From contig JAGLZW010000020.1 in NCBI GenBank assembly GCA_023131225.1, positions 1 through 64,000 of the forward strand: DNA of 64,000 nucleotides, given 5' to 3'. Positions within the stretch are counted from its first letter, which is position 1. Each line of letters starts with the position of its first letter. A program made the position numbers and the translations under genes. This DNA comes from Candidatus Bathyarchaeota archaeon (GTDB lineage: Archaea; Thermoproteota; Bathyarchaeia; Bathyarchaeales; SOJC01). The notes under the pieces were generated by a model that worked only from the letters and a program-made list of their open reading frames with translations, did not search any database and was not told the origin of the DNA. This document shows, piece by piece, positions 41,871-49,403 of this stretch.

Positions 41871-44540
41871 TTATTTAGAAATTGATCTTGTATACCTGCA
41901 AGCTGGATAATTGCTGCAGCCAAAGAATTTTGAATATCTACCTCTTCTCAAAACGAGATATCCATCTTCACAATGAGGACATTTCGTGCCCTTAAATGAG
42001 CAACTTCTATTTGAGCAAATATAGTACATTGCAAACTCGTCAGGGTCTGGATTTTCATGGAGAAAACCCACACCACATTGAGGACAAACATGCGGTTTGT
42101 ATTCACAGTATGGATAGTTATTACACGAATGGAACTTTCCATATTCACCTTGTCGAAGCACAATGACCCCTGTTTTACACTTAGGACACAAAACAGTACC
42201 ATCTCCTCTGCTGCCCTCAACTATAACTTCATAGTCACTACTTTCAATCTCACAAACAAAAGTTGATGGATCATTCTTGTCGGCAATTAAGTACACATGC
42301 TTCTTGGCCCTTGTTACGGCGACATAAAATAACCTCCTCTCTTCAGCGTTTGGAATTTGCTCCTTCTTTGCCAGAACAAGGTCTAATACAGGGTCATCTT
42401 GGATTTGCGATGGGAACGCAAAACGCTGGGAAGTCAATCCAATGACAATAACATAATCCGCCTCTTTTCCTTTGGAGCTATGTGCAGTTGAATATTCAAT
42501 CCTTAGCTTGGGGAATTTCTCTCGAAGTTGAGAAAGATTAGCAGGTTCTTGATGGTTATATCTCCCGATTACGAATACATGGGCACCCTCCTCTTCGGAG
42601 GATTCGATACGTTTCAGCACAGCATGCATACACGCATCTTCATCAGTCTCTGTCCACAACAAGGTAACCGGTGGATCAGCAGACTCGACATAAGAAGTGA
42701 GCTGCTTCTTAATCTGATTAGGATTCTTCAGAATGAACTTCGTCGAGAAATCGCAGAGTTTGTTGTCAAATCTAAAGGTTTTGTCTAAGATTAGATTTTC
42801 AGATGGCTCAAAGTGATCCTCGAAATCAGTCATGATAGATATATCACCCCCATTAAACCTGTAGATGGCCTGCCAGTCGTCTCCCACGCAAAACAGCTTT
42901 GCAGAGGGGTTGCAGTCAACTAAAGCCTTCAACAACCTGAATCTACTATATGAAATGTCCTGGAATTCATCCACAAGAATATACTTGAATTCAGAACTGT
43001 ATGAATGCTCAGTTACATATTTTTCCGCCCTGTTTATCATATCGTCAAAGTCAATCTCTTCGCCAAGGCTCTCCTCATAGTCATGGTAAATCTCAGAGAA
43101 AATTTCGAGAAATGCCTCGTATCGTCTGCGATCTGGCAGTTCCCTTGACTGCTCAAGCAACTCGCGTGTAGACTTATGCGAAGACTTGAATAGATTGAGA
43201 AAGGTTGCCAATAATCCGACAAAGGGGTGTACCAATCCCAGTCCATTTAACCTATCAAACATCTGTTCCGGGGGAATTGGGTTGAATTCTACGCCTTCCG
43301 AAGCGAGTTTACTTTTAAGCTCCTCGAGCAAAATTCCCTCAAGTTTCTCCCAACTATAGGTTTCTATCAATGTGGTTTGATTCTTGTGATGCGCCTGCCG
43401 TTTCCAATTCATCTCTGCAATGTATTCTTTTCTATCGATGAAGGACGCAGTATTATTGTTCCTATCTACGCCAAAATGCTCTATGTAAATATGGTATTCT
43501 GGTAGGTAAAAATCAGGCTTATATTGTCGACGCCATTTTGAGGAGAGATCAACCTCGTAGTCGCGTTCATACTCGTAGTCAATTTCATTCATGTACAAGA
43601 AGTTGGCTATCTCACATTCTTCAAGGCTTTTAACTAAGTCTCCGTTAAGCGAGCGAACTTGATTGTTACGGAGAAAATCAATGTATTCGCCTTTTGATTT
43701 GAAGTTGAATTCGCTTTTATATGGTGTTCTATGAAATGCAAAATACCTATTTAACTTGTCAAGAAACTCCCGATTTTCATTTCTCTTGTCAATGAACCCT
43801 TGAATCGCTTTGCGAAGTTTGAGCTTATCCCGAGATAGTTCGGAGACCGATGGGACTTTGCCCTCAACGCTGTTAATGATTTTCAAACCAAGGCTATGAA
43901 ACGTCTTTGCTTCGAGTTCTCTTGGGCGATGCTTTAACTTGTAAACTCTGTTTTTCAGCTCTTTCCTGACTTCTCTGGCGAAGGAGATCAACAGGATTTC
44001 ATTGGACTTGGCCAGTTTTTTCTCTAGTAGATACGCCGCCTTACCAATAATAGTGCTAGTTTTCCCAGTTCCAGCTCCAGCTACGACTAAGTTGTGTTTT
44101 TCATCTGTTATTATTGCACGCCTCTGACTCTCGGTAAGAGGATGCACCTCCACATCATCAAAGAAATCTTGGTATTTTTGCAGTTCGTGCTGAATATATT
44201 CTTCATTCTTTTTCTTGATTAGAGTTGCTCCATTTTCAAATGCGGATTCCAGCGCTTTTAACTCGTCATCAAATCCGGTTTCTATATCCTTTTGACTGTA
44301 TTGCTGAACGAGAGGTCGCAGATAATTCCAACTAGCATGCCAATCTGAATATTCAGCTTTTGATATGTAGTATTTAGAATCGAGTACTGAGCGAAATGAT
44401 GCAACTGCGTTTAAAATCTCTTCCCGCTTCTCATTTAGCTTCTGTTGCAGATGCGCTAATTGATGTTTTCGATGTGTACTGAATATGACCAATAAGGCTA
44501 CTGCAACGAAGATTAAGACTATATACAGCAAGAGATCCAA
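41871..44540 (-). CDS. UvrD/Rep-family helicase with nuclease-like insert and topoisomerase-type zinc fingers
   Basis: An 889-residue protein. A membrane helix occupies residues 3-20, then a coiled coil. Walker A VVAGAGTGKTST (about 152-163) and Walker B ILVDEFQD (521-527) define an SF1A helicase; FRFDNKL, STAHSSKGKEADYVIVIG and LFYVAVTRAKKHVY are motifs IV-VI. Between the lobes (about 315-400) is a PD-(D/E)xK-like block KPDFYLPEYHIYIEHFG. The C-terminal end holds topoisomerase C4 zinc fingers (CPKCKTGVIVLRQGEYG, CPHCEDGYLVLRRGRYS). The architecture recalls helicase IV. Direct copies of the dispersed repeat flank the gene. Confidence 0.9.
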   Translation of the reverse strand: MDLLLYIVLIFVAVALLVIFSTHRKHQLAHLQQKLNEKREEILNAVASFRSVLDSKYYISKAEYSDWHASWNYLRPLVQQYSQKDIETGFDDELKALESAFENGATLIKKKNEEYIQHELQKYQDFFDDVEVHPLTESQRRAIITDEKHNLVVAGAGTGKTSTIIGKAAYLLEKKLAKSNEILLISFAREVRKELKNRVYKLKHRPRELEAKTFHSLGLKIINSVEGKVPSVSELSRDKLKLRKAIQGFIDKRNENREFLDKLNRYFAFHRTPYKSEFNFKSKGEYIDFLRNNQVRSLNGDLVKSLEECEIANFLYMNEIDYEYERDYEVDLSSKWRRQYKPDFYLPEYHIYIEHFGVDRNNNTASFIDRKEYIAEMNWKRQAHHKNQTTLIETYSWEKLEGILLEELKSKLASEGVEFNPIPPEQMFDRLNGLGLVHPFVGLLATFLNLFKSSHKSTRELLEQSRELPDRRRYEAFLEIFSEIYHDYEESLGEEIDFDDMINRAEKYVTEHSYSSEFKYILVDEFQDISYSRFRLLKALVDCNPSAKLFCVGDDWQAIYRFNGGDISIMTDFEDHFEPSENLILDKTFRFDNKLCDFSTKFILKNPNQIKKQLTSYVESADPPVTLLWTETDEDACMHAVLKRIESSEEEGAHVFVIGRYNHQEPANLSQLREKFPKLRIEYSTAHSSKGKEADYVIVIGLTSQRFAFPSQIQDDPVLDLVLAKKEQIPNAEERRLFYVAVTRAKKHVYLIADKNDPSTFVCEIESSDYEVIVEGSRGDGTVLCPKCKTGVIVLRQGEYGKFHSCNNYPYCEYKPHVCPQCGVGFLHENPDPDEFAMYYICSNRSCSFKGTKCPHCEDGYLVLRRGRYSKFFGCSNYPACRYTRSISK

Positions 44541-45011
44541 GAGTCAGGCTCCCAATTCATTTTGTCGTGTTGACCTAAAAAATTAGTCCTGTCATGCGTG
44601 TGCGTTCCCGTTTCATTGTGGAGGGGCGCATGATTTGAACTATAGAAAAAGGAGATATCACCCAACACCGGCAAATTCCTACGGAATTTCCCCCGCAAAC
44701 CTATCTTTTTTATTCCTAAAGATCAAGGGGTTAGGTTTAAAACTTCGGTTTAAATTATCGGGGTTTGAGTTTTCATCCAGATCTGACGCGCGCGCGCTCG
44801 TTTCAATACTCGAAAGTGACATCGCAAAACCTCTCGTCCTTTCAATGTGGAGATCTTAAAATCATCAAGCCTGATTCCCTCATACTTGTCCAGAAACTTC
44901 TCTGCCTGTCCTTCTGACCCTCTGGAAACACTCTGCCTACGCCTTCACTGACTCTGGTTTTGAAGAGAAACTCAAGGTTGTAAGGCTACGCATAAGTAAA
45001 TGAAGCATCAA
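44541..45011. other. Intergenic region upstream of the helicase gene
   Basis: It holds repeat copy 4 and an alternating CG run (ACGCGCGCGCGC near 44786). On the minus strand, 44795-44920 has an open stretch (EGQAEKFLDKYEGIRLDDFK, then GREVLRCHFRVLK) that looks protein-like but lacks a start and a family, so it may be a gene remnant. Nothing else could be named. Confidence 0.4.
44633..44663 (-). repeat. Dispersed repeat copy 4 (GGGTGATATCTC...GTTCAAA)
   Basis: On the minus strand GGGTGATATCTCC is followed by AGTTCAAAT at a 22-base offset. It is in the same orientation as copy 3 and lies 93 bases upstream of the helicase start, so the two copies form a direct repeat 2.85 kb apart. Confidence 0.72.
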
Positions 45012-46499
45012 CTAAGGTGTGTATTTGAAGGGGTGCTTCGACCGGTCCTTATTCTCCGTAACCTCATCTGCCGATGGTCTTCCCTCAATAGCTCTTCGAA
45101 TAGCGTGCCGCATAGCCTTGTAATTATTAATGTACACTCTTTGCCGATTAACCGCCGACGGATGTACGAAAACATTCGCAATAATAATCAAATCTTCTGC
45201 AGCCCCTTTTGGAATGCTGCCATCCGCCAAACTGTCCGCGACTGCTTTAGCCACGCCGGCCTGCGCCGGTCCATAAACCATACTCGCCTGCCGCATGTTC
45301 TTAATTGTCACCGTGGGAACCATCAACGTGACAGGCTTTACCAAGACATTGGGCTCCAGAATAGCTACAAGCGCCTCATGTCCCGGAGTCGGATTTGCCT
45401 TCGCCTTCGCGTATGCCTCACCAACGGGACCGTCTTTCTTGCCAATCATCAGGTCGATGTGCGCCACTTCTGCATCCTTCCCAGCCAAAGCCTCACCCAC
45501 ACGCAGTTTGAAATCATGAATTACTTCAGGTGTTATGTGAACAGCCGTAAACCTTTCTTCCAAAGCTTTCTCCTCAATCTCAAACTTAACTGGTTTAGCC
45601 TTTATCTTGCCAATCTTCTCCAAATCCAGCCGCAACTCTTCCCTCGCCTCATACGTAAGCTCACCGCCAACGCTAAGCGGCAATCTTACACGCCCAACCT
45701 TAATTCCTATCATGTTCAAAGCCTCCTTAGCGCCCACCGCGCCACTCTGAGCCGTAATCCTTGCGATTTTCTGAACCTTGTATTGCAGCTCACGAGCCCT
45801 CTGCAAATCGCCCTTTTGTACGTTGTTGTAAATTTCAACCCAAATATCAGGAATGAAGTTGGCACTTGCCAAGATTGCTCCACTGGCTCCAGCAGCCAAA
45901 GCCGCCATGACCACCTCGTCATGACCACACATCACGTTAATTTTGTCGCGAACCTTTTCTAAAACTGCCAAAATGAAGCTAAGTTGCCCGCTGCTGTCTT
46001 TGACGCCGACTATGTTGGGTATCTGCGCGAGGTCTTCCACCATCTGCCATGGCAAGGGTAGTCCGGTGCATTGAGGTATGTTGTAGAGGATTAATGGCAA
46101 ATCCACCTTAGACGCAATGGTGAAATAGTGCTCGTAAATTCCTCTGCTGGTAGGCTTTAGGTAGTAAGGTGTCACAATTAAAGCTGCGTCAGCACCAGCA
46201 TCCTTTGCATACTTTGTCATCTCTAACGCTTGTTCGGTTCCGCTTGCTCCGGTGCCCGCTACAACGGAAACTCTGCCGTTAACTTCATCAACAACAACGT
46301 CAATAACATGCTTCCTTTCTTTGATAGTCATGTTTATGAACTCACCAGTAGTCCCACAAGGAACAACACCGCTAACGCCGAGCTCAATACAGTGATTAAC
46401 AAGCACACGCATTTGCTCTTCATCAACCTGCTTTCTGTCATCAGCAAAAGGTGTCACTAAGGCAGGCATGATCCCTTTAGGCTTGAACATCAACTCCAA
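45012..46499 (-). CDS. Dihydrodipicolinate-synthase-like aldolase fused to formaldehyde-activating enzyme (Fae)
   Basis: A 495-residue two-domain protein. Residues 1-295 are a class I aldolase of the DapA/NAL family: GTTGE (47-51), the phenol Tyr in LILYNIPQCTG (Tyr139) and the Schiff-base Lys in VGVKDSSG (Lys167). Residues about 315-475 are a Fae domain: VGEALAGKDAEVAHIDLMIG with the catalytic His347, then VTIKNMRQASMVYGPAQAGVA and IIIANVFVHPSAV. Fae condenses formaldehyde with tetrahydromethanopterin. Known archaeal fusions join Fae to Hps; a join to a DapA-type aldolase is uncommon to my knowledge. Substrate of the aldolase half is unknown. Divergent from the gene at 46663. Confidence 0.88.
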   Translation of the reverse strand: MELMFKPKGIMPALVTPFADDRKQVDEEQMRVLVNHCIELGVSGVVPCGTTGEFINMTIKERKHVIDVVVDEVNGRVSVVAGTGASGTEQALEMTKYAKDAGADAALIVTPYYLKPTSRGIYEHYFTIASKVDLPLILYNIPQCTGLPLPWQMVEDLAQIPNIVGVKDSSGQLSFILAVLEKVRDKINVMCGHDEVVMAALAAGASGAILASANFIPDIWVEIYNNVQKGDLQRARELQYKVQKIARITAQSGAVGAKEALNMIGIKVGRVRLPLSVGGELTYEAREELRLDLEKIGKIKAKPVKFEIEEKALEERFTAVHITPEVIHDFKLRVGEALAGKDAEVAHIDLMIGKKDGPVGEAYAKAKANPTPGHEALVAILEPNVLVKPVTLMVPTVTIKNMRQASMVYGPAQAGVAKAVADSLADGSIPKGAAEDLIIIANVFVHPSAVNRQRVYINNYKAMRHAIRRAIEGRPSADEVTENKDRSKHPFKYTP

Positions 46500-46662
46500 C
46501 TCCTTTACAATTTATCGTGTCTTGTACACATTTAAGTCCTTCACTCTACGTTGACCAGTGTGAATTGACACTGATTTCGCAGAGCTATTCTTATAAATAC
46601 TGCTAACATTATAACGCAACATAAGGCGCCCTTAAAAGTCAATAGAAAACTTGGAGGAGCAT

Positions 46663-47949
46663 GTGTTGAACAACCTCAAACATAAATTGAGAATCAAGGA
46701 AGAAAATCTAAAGAAAATTAACGATTTCCTTCTAAAAGAAGACAACCCTCTTGTAGACAATTTACTTAAAATTATTGAAAAATATGGCAGTGTCGAAGAG
46801 ATTAACCGAAAGGCTCGAGAAGCCCGTAAACTCGAAAACCTCATGAGTCAACTAAAGGCAAAGAACTCACCCTTTGTAAGAGATCTTGAGTGGCTTATTG
46901 AACAACGGGACAACGACGCTTTTATCAGCATTCCCAATTATCGCAGGAAAATTCTAGGAGATAAAGCAGATTCTACGACGTTCAATGAGTCATTCGCCGT
47001 CACCCTCGAAATCAGCGCGTGCAACTTTTTCCCTTGGGTTATAGAAGAAGCAAAAAAAGCCATTGCACAGCAGGACCTTATGCCCAGTCGCTTTATTCGC
47101 GTCCACTCCATGAAAGAGCAAAATGAAGACAATGAACTCTTGGCGTTTGCAGCAGCAATGCAGATTGTAGGCGCTTCGTACGTGGAAACGTTAGATACAA
47201 AGGGAACTCTACCTGGACCCGATGGCCTACCCATTAACGTTCACCTAGGTGGACCCGAGACTATCACCGGATATTTTGGCGGCGTCGGGATGCCAAACGA
47301 ATACGCTTTGAAGTGGGTTGATGAATTTCTGCACTATTACACTAAATACGGCATTCAACAGGTGTTGAATATAAACATAGGAAGCGTAATGCTGGGATAC
47401 TGGCTCCACAAGCTTGGAATCGACATCGAATTCAAAATTTCAGTATATCTAGGCAACGATAACCCTTACTCTTGCTTCTGGACGCTAATGACCGCTAAGC
47501 TCTTTAGTCGTGACGACAGCACCAGCCCACTTGTAGGCTTCAACCTTGCAAATTCCGTCAACAACGAGACAATTGAAATTTCAGCCTATATACGAAAAGC
47601 TTTCGACTTTGAAGACATTGTACGCATTGAGCATCACATAGTAGAAACTTACAAAAGCATTGTCAGACAGCCATACGACCGACTTGACGAACTTCTGGAA
47701 ATCGCCGACCATGTGAAGAACATTAGCGCTAAACATGAGGGCGGGGTGCTCGAAGTTGAGAAAACTCGGGAACACCCCTCGGACATCTTGGAATACTTTG
47801 TCCCCCAAAAGGACATTCTTGCGCAGAATTTGATGCCGAAACTAACAATCAACTATCTGGACAAGCATGACTCGATGAACAGAACTGCCAAAGCCCTCAC
47901 CGAACGAGGATTAACCTTCATCGCCGCTCAGAAACTGCACAAGAAATAA
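46663..47949 (+). CDS. Conserved hypothetical protein, divergent from the DapA-Fae gene
   Basis: About 428 residues starting at GTG, which has GGAGG five bases upstream. The first 110 residues are helical and charged; a larger alpha/beta region follows with glycine-rich loops (NVHLGGPETITGYFGG near residue 195, LNINIGSVMLGYW near 240). The alternating strand/helix rhythm suggests a barrel-type enzyme. No family recognised. The 160-base gap to the Fae fusion gene is a likely shared promoter region, so a joint role in C1 or amino-acid metabolism is possible. Confidence 0.7.
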   Translation: MLNNLKHKLRIKEENLKKINDFLLKEDNPLVDNLLKIIEKYGSVEEINRKAREARKLENLMSQLKAKNSPFVRDLEWLIEQRDNDAFISIPNYRRKILGDKADSTTFNESFAVTLEISACNFFPWVIEEAKKAIAQQDLMPSRFIRVHSMKEQNEDNELLAFAAAMQIVGASYVETLDTKGTLPGPDGLPINVHLGGPETITGYFGGVGMPNEYALKWVDEFLHYYTKYGIQQVLNINIGSVMLGYWLHKLGIDIEFKISVYLGNDNPYSCFWTLMTAKLFSRDDSTSPLVGFNLANSVNNETIEISAYIRKAFDFEDIVRIEHHIVETYKSIVRQPYDRLDELLEIADHVKNISAKHEGGVLEVEKTREHPSDILEYFVPQKDILAQNLMPKLTINYLDKHDSMNRTAKALTERGLTFIAAQKLHKK

Positions 47950-48102
47950 GGGTACTGATGCTTACAGCGAAGCTTACCACGTTGTCGTCTTAGGACGCCT
48001 TACCATTAAGAAAATCGTTGTTACAACGAAGATTCCTGTAGTTATTATGAAGATGTACATCAAACCTGTTGAGTTATTCTCACCGATCTGCTGACCTTCT
48101 AA

Positions 48103-48690
48103 CTATTGATACTTCTGCTGTAAATCGGTATAGTTTGCCTCCAGCGAAGTATAGTTGGCCTGCAAGTCATCACGGAAACTGTTCAGCGAATCATAAGCTT
48201 GTCTCAGATTTTCGTAGGCCTTATTTTGGATAAATGTGGCCTGAAAACCATGGACGTTATTCACAGGTGTGGGTATATCTCCTTTGATGTCCCACTTGTA
48301 CCTCAACTTGCCAGAAATCAAGCCGGGCAAGGCATCCACAGGTATGACCATTTCATAGTGCTGCTCGTAGGTTTGTCCTAAATCGAAGTCGAAGTTTTCG
48401 AGGAAGTTTATGTATTTGATTGAAGTTTCAGTCAGATTCTCCGTCAAGCAAGAAATGTTTCCGTTGATGAAATCTATGTGGATTTTTGCTGACGCGTTGA
48501 CCCTTATGGTGATATTTATTTTATCTCCAGGCCAAGCTTGAATTGGAGACACTACTTCCATGAGTAGACCCCCTTGAGTAAATGAGTATGTTTGTCTTTC
48601 CTCAGTTTCCGAGAATACGGGTGCACTCACGCATATAGTTGTAAGAATCACTGTTGCTATCAGTAAAGATACTAATCGTTTAGTGTTCAA
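48103..48690 (-). CDS. Exported protein with C-terminal coiled coil; in-frame TAG before a membrane anchor
   Basis: A 195-residue protein with signal peptide (residues 1-28), a beta-rich domain (about 35-150) and a coiled coil with repeated LEANYTDLQQKYQ-type units. After the TAG at 48103-48105 the same frame continues for 43 codons to a TAA at 47974-47976 and encodes a typical membrane anchor: GLMYIFIITTGIFVVTTIFL followed by MVRRPK. The anchored form would match other archaeal surface proteins. A recent nonsense mutation, an assembly error or readthrough (for example at UAG) are possible. Confidence 0.8.
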   Translation of the reverse strand: MNTKRLVSLLIATVILTTICVSAPVFSETEERQTYSFTQGGLLMEVVSPIQAWPGDKINITIRVNASAKIHIDFINGNISCLTENLTETSIKYINFLENFDFDLGQTYEQHYEMVIPVDALPGLISGKLRYKWDIKGDIPTPVNNVHGFQATFIQNKAYENLRQAYDSLNSFRDDLQANYTSLEANYTDLQQKYQ

Positions 48691-48815
48691 TTTTCTTCCA
48701 CCTTTTAGAAGTGCTTATTTGGTTCTATCAAACGGTATTTAACGGTTTTCTAACATTATTTTGAAAAATTAGAACTATTTTAAGCGTATTTTTAATTTTT
48801 GCTATCGAAAATCTG

Positions 48816-49061
48816 CTATTCCAATGCGCGTATAAAGCGTTGGTATACATACAGGAAGTAAATAAGAGCAAATAAAGTAAGCACGACTTCAAACGACAAA
48901 ATCAGCTGGTTATGCTCCACTGCGAAAAAGTAGCCTTTCATAACAATGTCCGAGAAAACAAGAATCTGCAGAAATATAGCTCCTCCAATACAGCTAAATC
49001 CCAAACAGTGGACAAATTGTCGTAAGCGTTGGTCAACTCTCACGTTAAACAAGTCTATCAA
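48816..49061 (-). CDS. Small membrane protein (81 aa)
   Basis: Two hydrophobic helices (about residues 17-37 and 51-70) separated by a short polar loop. It starts MIDLFNVRVDQRLRQFVHCL. No family recognised. No neighbouring gene is coupled with it. Confidence 0.6.
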   Translation of the reverse strand: MIDLFNVRVDQRLRQFVHCLGFSCIGGAIFLQILVFSDIVMKGYFFAVEHNQLILSFEVVLTLFALIYFLYVYQRFIRALE

Positions 49062-49155
49062 GAATACAATAGCAAATCGCTTATCTTAAGGTTTACGAAA
49101 CCAAACATAAAATGTAACATAATAATTCCTTCTTTAGATTTTGAATAGCTACGGC

Positions 49156-49403
49156 TCATTCTCTAAAGAGAAATCTTTTTCCTTCTTCTGTAAGCTTTAC
49201 GGAATATTTGCTGAATAGTTTCTTGAACAGAGTTGGATGCTCCGTTCACCTTTCGCGGATAGAGGTACCCTGCAAAGTATTTCGCTTGTTTGGAGAACGA
49301 TAAGCCGAAGTCTAAAAAGACTTTAGTGTCTCTGTCTTGGAGAAGAATTGTTGCCGCCTATCTCGTTGATTCCACCGAAAAAAGTTAGGTTTATCTTATT
49401 CAT
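49156..49403 (-). pseudogene. MBL-fold nuclease-like protein, N-terminal remnant
   Basis: The ATG lies inside the end of the kinase gene (ATGAATAA overlap). The frame reads INLTFFGGINEIGGNN, then after a one-base shift near 49340 LLQDRDTKVFLDFGLSFSKQ, AKYFAGYLYPRKVNGA, which is the typical opening of a metallo-beta-lactamase (RNase J-like) protein. The region after that is a short unrelated-looking tail; in another frame it reads LFKKLFSKYSVKLTEEGKRF. The metal-binding motifs HxHxDH and beyond are missing, so the gene is a truncated, frameshifted remnant of a former operon partner of the kinase gene. Confidence 0.66.

Noticed and set aside
44795-44920. A small gene upstream of the helicase
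   Set aside because: A protein-like stretch is present on the minus strand, but there is no start codon with a ribosome site and no recognised family; mentioned only in the intergenic note.
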